Below are positions 50,630-59,266 of a stretch of DNA of 64,000 nt, one piece after another. The stretch is from GCA-2709075 sp964492555. GTDB taxonomy: Bacteria > Pseudomonadota > Alphaproteobacteria > MPNO01 > UBA2964. The notes beneath the pieces are model-generated. The model did no database searches. It had not been told where the DNA came from and saw nothing but the letters and a program-made list of their open reading frames with translations. The stretch spans positions 62,001 to 126,000 of the forward strand of contig CAZBKQ010000004.1 of assembly GCA_964492555.1 (NCBI GenBank), read 5' to 3'. The translations under genes were made by a program, and so were the position numbers. Every line of letters starts with the position of its first letter. The stretch's first letter is position 1.

Positions 50630-50898
50630 AAAGCCCCTCCCCTAACCCCTCCCCGCAAGCGGAGAGGGGGAGTTCAGCGGATACTCCTTATTCCCCTCCC
50701 CCTATCAGGGGGAGGGTCAGGGCGGGGGTGGAGAATCTGCGCCACTCGAAACAAATTCTGGACCCCGGATCGCGCTTGCGCTTGTCCGGGGTGACAAGTG
50801 TTGTTAACCCGGCTGCGATCGCACGTCCGGAAAATTAAAAGGCTTGCGCCCCGGCCTCTGAGCCGGGGTCCATATTTCCGGAACCGTTTACAAAAACC
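50630..50898. repeat. cluster of intergenic palindromic repeats
   Basis: This 269-bp gap between genes holds at least four hairpins and no gene. They are CCCCTCCCCGC/GCGGAGAGGGG (50646-50669, one mismatch), CCCTCCCCC/GGGGGAGGG (50694-50716, 9 bp perfect, TATCA loop), ACCCCGGA/TCCGGGGT (50762-50792, 8 bp), and CCCCGGC/GCCGGGG (50849-50868, 7 bp). The CCCCTCCC and ACCCCGGA units look like dispersed alphaproteobacterial palindromes. The hairpins may also terminate the UbiD gene or the GST operon that ends here from the other side. Confidence 0.8.
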
Positions 50899-51510
50899 TC
50901 AATACCCTTCCGGTATCGCGGTCTCCTTGAACGATTCCCGTTCCTGGATCGCGTCGTACCAGGCGGCCAGCGCCGGAAAATCATCCCGCCAGCCATCGGC
51001 AACGCCGCGCAGTTCCATATAGCCCATGGCGCAAGCCACCGCGATTTCGCCCATCTTCGGCGGGTCGTTGAAATCGCCCGCCCTGTCATTCAGATAGGAC
51101 AGCGTGTTCCTCACCTTGTCGACATTGCGCTTGATCGCGGCCCCGGATTTTTCGCCATCCGGCCGGTTTCCTTCCAGCGCGGCGGCGATCGCCGCATCGC
51201 CAAGCCCGTCGCCGACGGCCTCAAGACTTAACACCGCCCAGCGTTCATTCCCGCTTTCCGGGATCAGCTTTTCGCCGTCATGCTGCGCATCAACCCAGGC
51301 GGCGATCACCGGCGAATCCACCACCAGCGTGCCGTCATCCAGTACCAGTGCCGGTATTTTGCCAAGCGGATTGACGGCGGACATTTCCTTCGCGCGCTCT
51401 TCCCGCGACATGAACCACCAATCGATCACATCCGGCTGTCCGGTCTCAATCGCCGCAACCCTTGCCTTGCGCCCATAAGGCGAATTCAGCGTGTTATATC
51501 CCTTGGGCAT
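50899..51510 (-). CDS. glutathione S-transferase family protein
   Basis: A 203-residue thioredoxin-fold plus helical-domain protein. The start at 51510 is preceded by GGAGAG. NSPYGRKARVAAIETGQ, NPLGKIPALVLDDGTLVVDS (cis-Pro and the glutathione gamma-Glu site) and the helical AAWYDAIQERESF are typical. It is last in the operon acyl-CoA ligase-GFA-GST (minus strand, spacings 19 and 10 bp). GST and GFA proteins both bind glutathione adducts, so a role in detoxifying an electrophilic intermediate of the pathway is plausible. Confidence 0.9.
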   Translation of the reverse strand: MPKGYNTLNSPYGRKARVAAIETGQPDVIDWWFMSREERAKEMSAVNPLGKIPALVLDDGTLVVDSPVIAAWVDAQHDGEKLIPESGNERWAVLSLEAVGDGLGDAAIAAALEGNRPDGEKSGAAIKRNVDKVRNTLSYLNDRAGDFNDPPKMGEIAVACAMGYMELRGVADGWRDDFPALAAWYDAIQERESFKETAIPEGY

Positions 51511-51520
51511 CCTTCTCTCC

Positions 51521-51931
51521 TTAAACCCCGTCTTCAACTTTTCTGAGATCGTTCATACACCACACATGATCCATGGCGGAACGGGTGAAAATATTCATGC
51601 GCGGCTGATAGATCGACGGATCGTCGAGCGTCCCGGCGGACAGCACATACATATCCGGCCACGCATCCGACCGGCACAGCACGTTGGACCCACAGTCCGG
51701 GCAAAAACCGCGCTCCATCACCGATCCGCGCTCCGTCTCGACCCCGAAGAATTTCAGGTCGCCCTCAAGCTTCATATCGGCTTTCGCAACCATCACGCTG
51801 GAGGCGAAGGCCGTCCCTGTATAACGCTGGCAATCCCTGCAATGGCAAAGCCCGGCATAGACCGGTTTTTCGGGGATATCGACCTCGTAATGAACCGCCC
51901 CGCAGAGGCATTGTCCTGTCGCTTCTGTCAT
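51521..51931 (-). CDS. GFA-family zinc-binding protein
   Basis: A 136-residue protein of the glutathione-dependent formaldehyde-activating (GFA/CENP-V) fold. Zinc-binding cysteines occur in CLCGAVHYE, LCHCRDCQRYTGT and FCPDCGSNVLC, which fit the family's two zinc sites. The family binds S-hydroxymethyl-glutathione or related thiols, though most members have no proven reaction. It lies between the acyl-CoA ligase and the GST gene in one operon. Confidence 0.9.
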   Translation of the reverse strand: MTEATGQCLCGAVHYEVDIPEKPVYAGLCHCRDCQRYTGTAFASSVMVAKADMKLEGDLKFFGVETERGSVMERGFCPDCGSNVLCRSDAWPDMYVLSAGTLDDPSIYQPRMNIFTRSAMDHVWCMNDLRKVEDGV

Positions 51932-51950
51932 CTTTGTCTCCTGAGTGGTC

Positions 51951-53531
51951 TCATGGTGCGGCCCGCTCCCGCAGGCGGAAACGCTGGATCTTACCGGTCG
52001 CCGTCTTGGGCAAATCCTCGACGAAATAGAACCAGCGCGGATATTTGTAATGGGCGAGCCCGTCGCGGCAATGGGAGATCAGAGCCTGCTCCGTCTCCGC
52101 ACCCGCGTCCGACGCCTCGTTCAGCACGACATAGGCGGCGGGCTTGACCAGCCCGTCCTCGTCCTGTTGGGCGACCACCGCGGCTTCCAGCACCTTTTCA
52201 TGCTCAATCAGCCGGTTTTCGATTTCAAAGGGCGAACACCACAGCCCGCCGACCTTCATCATATCGTCGCCCCGCCCGGCATTATGGTAGTAGCCGTCGG
52301 CATCCCGATAATACATATCGCCGGTATTGAGCCACTCACCCCGCATCGTGGTCGCGGTCTTTTCCGGATTGTTCCAGTAAAGCGTGGCCGCCGATTCGCC
52401 CTTCACCCAGACCGTGCCGATCGTGTCGGGCTCAGCGATTTCGTTATCCTCATCGTCGACCAGCTTGATCTCATACCCGTCGACCGGCGTGCCGGATGTG
52501 CCGGGCTGGATATCGTCGGGGCGGTTGGCGATAAAAATATGCAGGTTCTCAGTAGAGCCCAGCCCATCGAGAATGACCGTACCGGTCTTCTCCTTCCAGC
52601 GGCGCAAAACGTCGCCCGGCAAGGCCTCCCCCGCCGAAATACAGATACGCAGCGATGACAGGTCCGGATCGGTGCTTTCCATCGCGTGAAGCTGCTGGGC
52701 GTAAAGCGTGGGCACACCGAAAAATACCGTCGAGCGGAATTTCTCGATCATCTCAAAGCTCATGGCGGGCGAGACACGCTGGTCAGACAGCGCGATTGTC
52801 GCGCCGACCCAGAGCGGGAAAGTCATGGCGTTCCCGAACCCGTAGGAATGAAACAATTTGCTGACCGAAAAGACGGTGTCGTCTTCGCGCAAACCCGCGG
52901 TGTTCTTTGCAAACCGTTCGGAAGTACAAACCATAGACCGGTGCGGATGCACCACGCCTTTCGGGTTGTCGGTGGAGCCCGACGAATAAAGCCAGAAACA
53001 TTCGCTCAGCGCTGTGGCCGGGGCGGCATCCAACGCCTCGTCGGCGGCGGAAGCCGCATCGATAAACGCCTCCAGCGTCATCGCGAGAGCCGGATTATGG
53101 GAAGATGCAGCCCGTGCCGGGTCGATCACCTCCGCCAGGCTTTCGCTCCACACCATCGCGGCACAACCGCAATCCGCAATCAGGAATTCATAATCGGTGG
53201 CCCGCAACATCGTGTTGACCGCGACAGGCACGATCCCCGCCTTGATCGCCCCGAAAAACAGGGCGATGAAATCCGGGCAATCCGTCACCACCATCAACAG
53301 CCGGTCGCCCGGCTTCAACCCGAGCGACAACAGATGATTGCCGGATTTATTGACGGCGATGGAAAGTTCCCGATAGGTCCAGCTTGCGCTTTCCGTGACA
53401 ATCGCCGCCTTGTCGCCGCGCCCTTCCGCCAGATGACGGTCGATAAACGGCACGGCGACGTTAAACGGGTCCGAAAAAACCAGCCTGTTGGGGTGAACCG
53501 ATCTGTCTACTGAAACCGTATTGATGTTCAT
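51951..53531 (-). CDS. benzoate-CoA ligase-like acyl-CoA synthetase
   Basis: A 526-residue ANL enzyme. The ATG at 53531 gives MNINTVSVDRSVHPNRL; the longer open frame to 53729 is not expected to be translated. Motifs are FWLYSSGSTDNPKGVVHPH (P-loop), LYSVSKLFHSYGFG-like VSKLFHSYGFGNAMTFPLW, GLGSTENLHIFIANRPDD, LNTGDMYYRDADGYYHNAGRG, and PKTATGKIQRFRLRE (catalytic Lys). The sequence style is that of benzoate/4-hydroxybenzoate-CoA ligases. It heads the operon with GFA and GST and diverges from the molybdenum hydroxylase operon, so it may supply an aryl-CoA. Confidence 0.91.
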   Translation of the reverse strand: MNINTVSVDRSVHPNRLVFSDPFNVAVPFIDRHLAEGRGDKAAIVTESASWTYRELSIAVNKSGNHLLSLGLKPGDRLLMVVTDCPDFIALFFGAIKAGIVPVAVNTMLRATDYEFLIADCGCAAMVWSESLAEVIDPARAASSHNPALAMTLEAFIDAASAADEALDAAPATALSECFWLYSSGSTDNPKGVVHPHRSMVCTSERFAKNTAGLREDDTVFSVSKLFHSYGFGNAMTFPLWVGATIALSDQRVSPAMSFEMIEKFRSTVFFGVPTLYAQQLHAMESTDPDLSSLRICISAGEALPGDVLRRWKEKTGTVILDGLGSTENLHIFIANRPDDIQPGTSGTPVDGYEIKLVDDEDNEIAEPDTIGTVWVKGESAATLYWNNPEKTATTMRGEWLNTGDMYYRDADGYYHNAGRGDDMMKVGGLWCSPFEIENRLIEHEKVLEAAVVAQQDEDGLVKPAAYVVLNEASDAGAETEQALISHCRDGLAHYKYPRWFYFVEDLPKTATGKIQRFRLRERAAP

Positions 53532-53690
53532 GAAACCTTTTACCGGAGCCGTTCGATTACCGTATTCTGCGCCACCGCGCCGGAATGTCAAAAATTGTCG
53601 CACCGGGTTGATTTCGGGCCGTTTTGAATGCAAACAAAGGGCCCCATGGTGGCGGAACACCGTGACCTGAATATTCAAGCTGAGAGAAGA

Positions 53691-56480
53691 ATGGCGGAAA
53701 CAGCCGAAAAGACCAGCTTCGTCGGACAACCCATTGAACGGGTTGAAGACGATATCCTGCTCCAGGGCAAGGCCCAGTACTCAGACCATCTGCCGACGCG
53801 GGCCGGCACCGCGCACGCCGCGATATTGCGCTCGCCGCATGCCCATGCCGAAATCCTGTCGGTCGACGTGTCCAAGGCCAAGGCGCATCCCGGCGTGCTC
53901 GACGTAATGACGGGCGAAGACGTCAGGGAAATGTCGGAAGCCTTCCTGATCGTGCTGCGCGCGCCGATCAACCAGTGGGCCCTGGCGGTCGAAAAGGTGC
54001 GCTATGTCGGCGAGCCGGTCGCCATCGTCATCGCGCGCGACCGCTATATTGCCGAAGACGCGCTGTCGCTGATCGATGTCGATTACAAGCCGCTGAAACC
54101 GGCCGTCGACCAGGAAGAGGCCACGCATGATGATGCGCCGGTGGTCCATGAGGCGGCGGGCAGCAATGTCGTTTCCACCCGTGAATTTTCCTATGGCGAA
54201 CCGGACAAGGCCTTTGCCGAAGCCGACAAGACCGTAAAGATCAAAATCCGCTATCCGCGTAATTCGCAAACCCCGATCGAAGGGTTTGTGGTCAACGCCG
54301 AATATATTCCGGGCGAGGACCTTTATGATGTCGCGTCGAACTATCAGGGGCCGTTTACCTCGCACCCGGTGATGTCGATGGCATTGCGCGTGCGCAATTC
54401 GCAGCTTCGTATGCGCATGCCGCAATGGTCGGGCGGCGGGTTCGGCGTGAAAGTCCAGATTTTCCCATATGTCGTGCTGATTTGCCTGGCCTCGAAACGC
54501 GTCGGGCGGCCCGTAAAATGGGTCGAGGACCGGCTGGAGCATCTGGCGGCGGCGGCCGCCGCGCCCAACCGGGTGATCGAACTGGAAGCCGCCTGCAAGT
54601 CGGACGGCACGGTCACCGGGTTCCGCTTCGACCAGCTCGACGATTACGGCGCGTTCCTGCGGGCCCCGATGCCCGGCCCGCTCTACCGCATGCATGGTAT
54701 TCTGACCGGCGCTTACGACATCAAGAACATGACGGTCCGGAACCGGGTGGTTCTGACCAATAAATGCCCGTCCGCGATGGTGCGCGGCTTCGGCGGCCCG
54801 CAAATGTATTACGCCATTGAGCGCGTCATGCATAAGGTAGCGGTGGAGCTCGGACTCGATCCGCTGGACGTTATCCGCAAGAATCTGGTGCCGGCGGGCG
54901 TGTTTCCGTATCGCGCGGCGGCGGGCGCATTGCTCGATTCCGGCGACTATCCGAAGGCCGTGGAGCTCGGCGTCAAGGACGGCAAGCTGGAGGAGCTGAA
55001 AAAGCACCGGGATGAGATGCGGGCGCAGGGTAAGCTCTACGGAATCGGCTATGCCGTGATTGTCGAGCCCGCCCAGTCCAATATGGGCTATCTGTCGAAT
55101 ATCCTCCCGCATGAGGAACGGCAACGGAACCCGAAGGGCGGCGCGGCGGCCAACGCCACCATCACCGTCGACCCTCTTGGGACCGTCAGCGTGACGGCTG
55201 ATTCTATCCCGCAGGGACAGGGCCATCAGACCATTCTGTCGCAGATTGTCGCCGATGAACTTGGCCTGACGCCGGAGATCATCAAGGTCAATCTGGATTT
55301 CGACACCGCAAAGGACGCCTGGTCGATCGCGACGGGGAATTACTCCTCGCGCTTTTCCTCCGCCACCGCGGTCGCATGCTTCAAGGCGGCGCAAAAGATC
55401 AAGGAAAAGCTGGCGCGGATCGCCAGTCAGAGCCTGAACGTACCGCCGGAGCAGATCGGGTTTGCCAACGGCAATGTGTTCGATACCGCCAACCCGGAAA
55501 ACGCGATGAAATTTTATCGCGCCGCGGGTACCGCGCACTGGACGCCGGGCGCGCTGCCGGAAGGCATGGAGCCCTGCGTCCGGGAAACNNNNNNNNNNNN
55601 NNNNNNNNNNNNNNNNNNNNNNNNNNNNNNNNNNNNNNNNNNNNNNNNNNNNNNNNNNNNNNNNNNNNNNNNNNNNNNNNNNNNNNNNGTACCGACCAGC
55701 TGGGAAGTACCGGAACCGCAAATCATCCATATGGAAAGCCCCTCTATGGTCACGCCGCTGGGCGCCAAGGGCATCGGCGAGGGCAACTGCATGTCGACCC
55801 CGGTCTGCATCGCCAACGCGGTCGCGGATGCGACGGGCGCCGACGATCTGACCCTGCCGCTGATCGCGTCAAAGGTCGCCGATCTTATCCATGGCGATGA
55901 ACCCGCCCCGCCCGAGGGAGAAGTAGAACCGGCTCAGGCCGAAAAAGACGGGCTGCTGCGCGGCCAGGGCGAAACCTTCGTTCCCGCCGACCCGGCGACG
56001 GTCTGGAAAACGCTGCTCGATCCCAAAGCGCTGGCCGCCGTCATTCCGGGATGTCACGAGCTGGAAGCGGTCGGCGACAATGCCTACCGGGCCGAAGTAT
56101 CGCTGGGTGTCGGGCCGGTGCGCGGACGGTTCCGCGCCAATGTGGAATTGTCGGACATGGTCGAACCGGAATCGGCGACGCTCTCAGGCGGGCTCGAAGG
56201 GCCGCTCGGCGCGTCTCAGGGGACAGGCCATGTAAAACTTTCGGAAGACAATGGCGGCACGCGCGTGTCTTACGATTACGCGATTGAGCTTTCCGGCACC
56301 GTCGCCTCCGTCGGCGGTCGTTTGCTGGAAGGCGCGGCGAAAGCGCTGGTCGGCCAGTTCTTCCAGCGGCTGGTGGCGCAGGTCGCCGGCCCGACGCCGG
56401 GCGATGACGCCGCGGCCAATCAACAATCCGGCGGATCCTTCTGGGATTCGCTTCTCCGTATGTTGGGACTGAAATCATGA
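53691..56480 (+). CDS. molybdopterin hydroxylase large subunit fused to a CoxG domain (contains an assembly gap)
   Basis: Xanthine dehydrogenase/CO-dehydrogenase family large subunit, about 775 residues, followed by a CoxG-type SRPBCC domain. I start at 53691 (MAETAEKTSFVGQPIERVED); earlier ATGs at 53628 and 53646 are possible. Large-subunit features are QGKAQYSDHLPTRAGTAHAA, RSPHAHAEILSVDV, RYVGEPVAIVIARDRYIAED, MPQWSGGGFGVKVQIFPYVV and VRGFGGPQMYYAIERVMHKV (Moco domain). The AYRCSFR loop of true CO dehydrogenases is not seen. The CoxG part, about residues 768-929, has FVPADPATVWKTLLDPKALA. The 100-N gap falls at 55589-55688. FAD and FeS subunit genes follow. Confidence 0.9.
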   Translation: MAETAEKTSFVGQPIERVEDDILLQGKAQYSDHLPTRAGTAHAAILRSPHAHAEILSVDVSKAKAHPGVLDVMTGEDVREMSEAFLIVLRAPINQWALAVEKVRYVGEPVAIVIARDRYIAEDALSLIDVDYKPLKPAVDQEEATHDDAPVVHEAAGSNVVSTREFSYGEPDKAFAEADKTVKIKIRYPRNSQTPIEGFVVNAEYIPGEDLYDVASNYQGPFTSHPVMSMALRVRNSQLRMRMPQWSGGGFGVKVQIFPYVVLICLASKRVGRPVKWVEDRLEHLAAAAAAPNRVIELEAACKSDGTVTGFRFDQLDDYGAFLRAPMPGPLYRMHGILTGAYDIKNMTVRNRVVLTNKCPSAMVRGFGGPQMYYAIERVMHKVAVELGLDPLDVIRKNLVPAGVFPYRAAAGALLDSGDYPKAVELGVKDGKLEELKKHRDEMRAQGKLYGIGYAVIVEPAQSNMGYLSNILPHEERQRNPKGGAAANATITVDPLGTVSVTADSIPQGQGHQTILSQIVADELGLTPEIIKVNLDFDTAKDAWSIATGNYSSRFSSATAVACFKAAQKIKEKLARIASQSLNVPPEQIGFANGNVFDTANPENAMKFYRAAGTAHWTPGALPEGMEPCVREXXXXXXXXXXXXXXXXXXXXXXXXXXXXXXXXXXVPTSWEVPEPQIIHMESPSMVTPLGAKGIGEGNCMSTPVCIANAVADATGADDLTLPLIASKVADLIHGDEPAPPEGEVEPAQAEKDGLLRGQGETFVPADPATVWKTLLDPKALAAVIPGCHELEAVGDNAYRAEVSLGVGPVRGRFRANVELSDMVEPESATLSGGLEGPLGASQGTGHVKLSEDNGGTRVSYDYAIELSGTVASVGGRLLEGAAKALVGQFFQRLVAQVAGPTPGDDAAANQQSGGSFWDSLLRMLGLKS
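55589..55688. other. assembly gap (100 N) inside the molybdopterin hydroxylase gene
   Basis: A run of exactly 100 N. The frame happens to stay open across it, and the total length is near that expected, so the missing sequence may be short. Confidence 0.99.
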
Positions 56481-57304
56481 AGCCAAAAGGGTTTGATTAT
56501 CTGAAAGCCGGATCGGTCGCCGAGGCGACGGACGCGCTGGCGCAAGGCGGCGAGGACGCGCGCCTGATTGCCGGGGGCATGTCTCTGGTGCCGATGCTCA
56601 ATTTCCGCCTCGTGGAACCGTCGATCCTGATCGATATCTCGAAAATCGAGGACCGGAAATATATTCGCGAGGCGAACGGCATGGTGGAGATCGGCTCCGC
56701 CACCCGCCAGTGCGAGGTGGAAAAATGGGACCAGGCGGCGGAGAAGCTTCCATTGCTGTCCAAGGCCTTCCCCTTTCTCGGCCATTACCAGACCCGTGCG
56801 CGGGGAACCGTATGCGGCTCACTGGTTCACGCCGACCCGTCTTCCGAACTGCCGCTGTGCCTTGCCACGCTCGGCGGCGAGGTCGTGCTGTCATCCGCAA
56901 AGGGCGAACGGACGCTCAAAGCCGCGGATTTCCAGACCGGTATGCTCTCGGTCGCAAAGCGCGGAGATGAGATGGTCACCGCCGCGCGCTACCCGGTCGC
57001 GCAAGCCGGCACTGGATACGCCTTTACCGAAATGGCGCAGCGCCGGGGCGATTTCGCCATTGTCGCGCTCGCCGCCGTCGCGACCGCCGGCAAGATCAGA
57101 TTGGGCGTCGGCGGTGTCGCCGACAAACCCACCATCCGCGAATGGGACGATCTGGAAGGCGACGCGCTGGATGATGCGCTCAATGCCTTTGCCTGGGATC
57201 TCGTCGGATATGACGATATTCACGCCACCGCGCGTTACCGACGCGAACTGGTCCGCCGCCTGGGCCGCAAAGTAATCGAGGAGGCCAAGCAATGCCGCAG
57301 CTGA
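56477..57304 (+). CDS. molybdenum hydroxylase FAD subunit (CoxM-like)
   Basis: A 275-residue FAD-binding medium subunit of the CO/xanthine dehydrogenase family. The FAD motifs are LIAGGMSLVPMLNFRLVEP and TRARGTVCGSLVHADPSSEL, followed by the C-terminal FAD-adjacent domain (AITEMAQRRGDFAI-type TEMAQRRGDFAIVALAAVA). It overlaps the large-subunit gene by 4 bp (ATGA) and the FeS gene by 13 bp, so all three are translated from one messenger. The order large(-CoxG)-medium-small differs from the MSL order common in cox operons. Confidence 0.94.
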   Translation: MKPKGFDYLKAGSVAEATDALAQGGEDARLIAGGMSLVPMLNFRLVEPSILIDISKIEDRKYIREANGMVEIGSATRQCEVEKWDQAAEKLPLLSKAFPFLGHYQTRARGTVCGSLVHADPSSELPLCLATLGGEVVLSSAKGERTLKAADFQTGMLSVAKRGDEMVTAARYPVAQAGTGYAFTEMAQRRGDFAIVALAAVATAGKIRLGVGGVADKPTIREWDDLEGDALDDALNAFAWDLVGYDDIHATARYRRELVRRLGRKVIEEAKQCRS

Positions 57305-57786
57305 ACAAGGACGCGCGTTACCCCGTCACCATCACGCTGAACGGGAAGGAAGTCACCGGCCACGCCGAACCGCGCATGCTGCTGAGCGATTTCCTGACCC
57401 ATGAAATCGGCATCACCAGCTGCCATGTTGGCTGCGAACACGGCGTTTGCGGCGCCTGCACCCTGCTGGTCGATGATAATGTCGTACGCGGCTGCCTGAC
57501 CTTCGCGGTACAGGTGGATGGCTGCGCGGTCGATACATCGGAAAGCCTCGCCAGCGAGGATGGTGAACTGTCCGCCCTGCAAGAGGCCTTCAAGAAGCAT
57601 CACGGGCTGCAATGCGGCTATTGCACCCCGGGCATCCTGATGTCGATCACGGCCTATCTTAAGGAAAACCCGAAACCGACCGAGGAAGATCTCCGCGACA
57701 TGCTGTCGGGCCATCTCTGCCGCTGCACCGGCTATGTCGGAATGGTCCGGGCGGTGCTCGATTACTGCGAAAACCGGGCGGGGTAA
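57292..57786 (+). CDS. molybdenum hydroxylase [2Fe-2S] subunit (CoxS-like)
   Basis: A 164-residue two-cluster small subunit. The plant-ferredoxin-type cluster is held by Cys48, Cys53, Cys56 and Cys68 (GCEHGVCGACTLLV then RGCLTF), and the second by Cys108, Cys111, Cys143 and Cys145 (CGYCTPGILM and HLCRCTGY). The CGACTV-like loop and the CRCTGY motif are conserved in the family. It is the third gene of the hydroxylase operon. Confidence 0.96.
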   Translation: MPQLNKDARYPVTITLNGKEVTGHAEPRMLLSDFLTHEIGITSCHVGCEHGVCGACTLLVDDNVVRGCLTFAVQVDGCAVDTSESLASEDGELSALQEAFKKHHGLQCGYCTPGILMSITAYLKENPKPTEEDLRDMLSGHLCRCTGYVGMVRAVLDYCENRAG

Positions 57787-57853
57787 CTCCCCTCCCCTTT
57801 TCGCTCCCGGCATTCTCCGCGATACTCCCCCTAAAATATGAGGGACGCGCGCG

Positions 57854-58849
57854 ATGCTAATCGATATCTATACCCATATTTTCCCGGGCGATTATTTTGA
57901 GCGGATGAAGGCGGCGACGCCGAAGCTGGAAAATATCGGACAACGCATGCAGGCCGTCCGCCCGGTCTGGGACATGGATGAACGCTTCCGGCTGATGGAT
58001 GCGTTCGGCGATTACCGCCAGATCGTCAATCTGCCCAACCCGCCGCTGGAAGACATTACCGATGCCGAAACCGGCACAATGCTGGCCCGCGCCGCCAACG
58101 ATGCGATGGCCGAAATCTGCCAGAAACACCCCGACCGCTTTGCCGGGTTTTCCGCCGCGCTCTGCATGCTCGATATGGACGGGGCAATGGATGAAATTCA
58201 CCGCGCCATCCGCGATCTCGGCGCGCGCGGCATCCAGATTTTCACCAATGTGAATGGCGAGCCGCTGGACCAGGAAAAGTACGAGCCTCTGTTCGCCGCG
58301 ATGGCGGAATACGATCTGCCGATCTGGATGCATCCGGCGCGGGGCAGTGAAATGAACGATTACCGGACGGAGGAAAAAGGCCGCTACGAAATGTGGTGGT
58401 GTTTCGGCTGGCCGTACGAGACCTCCATCGCCATGACGCGTCTGGTCTATTGGGGACTGTTTGATCGCTATCCCGATCTGAAAATCATCACACACCATAT
58501 GGGCGGGATGATCCCCTATTTTGACGGGCGTGTCGGGCCGGGCATGGATGTTCTGGGCGCGCGCACCACGGATGAGGATTATACCGGCCTGCTCAACAGG
58601 CTGAAGAAACCGCATCTGGAATATTTCAAGAATTTCTATGCCGATACCGCGATGTTCGGCGCGAAGCTCGGCATCGAATGCGGGTTGAAATTCTTTGGCG
58701 CCGGACACACGGTGTTTTCCACCGATTTTCCTTTCGCCCCGGCGGCCGAAACGATCGAGGCGGTAAATTCGCTGGAACTCGACCGCGCCGATCTGGAGAC
58801 CATCTGCAAGGGCAACGCCGAACGGTTGCTGAATGCCAGCTTCGATTGA
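57854..58849 (+). CDS. amidohydrolase-2 (ACMSD-like) family protein
   Basis: A 331-residue metal-dependent hydrolase or decarboxylase of the amidohydrolase superfamily. GAGGGA is upstream of the ATG at 57854. Metal-site motifs are DIYTHIFP (the usual HxH, here Tyr-Thr-His), WMHPARGSEMND, IITHHMGGMIPYFDGRV and FSTDFPFAPAAETI (catalytic Asp). The family includes ACMSD and gamma-resorcylate decarboxylases. The first metal ligand is replaced by Tyr. The gene lies 67 bp after the hydroxylase operon and just before a glyoxalase-fold gene on the same strand. Confidence 0.88.
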   Translation: MLIDIYTHIFPGDYFERMKAATPKLENIGQRMQAVRPVWDMDERFRLMDAFGDYRQIVNLPNPPLEDITDAETGTMLARAANDAMAEICQKHPDRFAGFSAALCMLDMDGAMDEIHRAIRDLGARGIQIFTNVNGEPLDQEKYEPLFAAMAEYDLPIWMHPARGSEMNDYRTEEKGRYEMWWCFGWPYETSIAMTRLVYWGLFDRYPDLKIITHHMGGMIPYFDGRVGPGMDVLGARTTDEDYTGLLNRLKKPHLEYFKNFYADTAMFGAKLGIECGLKFFGAGHTVFSTDFPFAPAAETIEAVNSLELDRADLETICKGNAERLLNASFD

Positions 58850-58859
58850 GGAGAATGTC

Positions 58860-59261
58860 ATGTCCCGACCACCCCGCATCCGCCATACCGCGCTGAAGGT
58901 CCGCGATCTTGACCGCTCCGTCGATTTTTACACGCGCCTGCTGGGGATGGAGCTTGCCCGCATCCGTGAAAGCGACGCGCGCCGGCACAAGGCCGCCTAT
59001 GTCGGTTATGGCGGCGAAAAAGACTCTCACACGCTGGAACTGGTGGAGGATTACACTCCGTCCGCGAATTTCGAGCTCGGCAATCTCTACTGGCACATCA
59101 ATATCAGCGTCGATGACATCGACACGCTGTGCGACCGGCTCCGCGCGGAGGGTGTGGAATTCACCGAGGAACCGTCCCCCACCGAAAGCAACCCCGACTG
59201 CAAGATCGCCTTTGTCCGCGATCCGGACGGATATGAGATCGAACTGACGGATATTCCGTAA
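58860..59261 (+). CDS. VOC-superfamily (glyoxalase-fold) protein
   Basis: A 133-residue single-domain VOC protein with two beta-alpha-beta-beta-beta units. GAGGAG precedes the ATG at 58860, 10 bp after the amidohydrolase stop. RHTALKVRDLDRSVDFYTRL, DSHTLELVEDY, YWHINISVDDIDTLCDRL and RDPDGYEIELTDIP give the His and Glu metal positions of glyoxalase I-like enzymes. It is probably an epimerase, isomerase or ring-handling step in the same operon; the reaction is unknown. Confidence 0.9.
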   Translation: MSRPPRIRHTALKVRDLDRSVDFYTRLLGMELARIRESDARRHKAAYVGYGGEKDSHTLELVEDYTPSANFELGNLYWHINISVDDIDTLCDRLRAEGVEFTEEPSPTESNPDCKIAFVRDPDGYEIELTDIP

Positions 59262-59266
59262 ACCGG

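Noticed and set aside
50630..50898. CRISPR array or tRNA cluster
   Set aside because: The palindromes are of different types and spacing, with no direct repeats of constant length and no cloverleaf.
53781..55730. 649-codon minus-strand open frame opposite the molybdenum hydroxylase
   Set aside because: It is an antisense shadow, runs through the N gap, and shows no domain or ribosome site; the plus strand has full family motifs.
53691..57786. True aerobic CO dehydrogenase operon
   Set aside because: The AYRCSFR active-site loop of form I CoxL is not seen and the gene order differs, so I keep a general molybdenum hydroxylase call.
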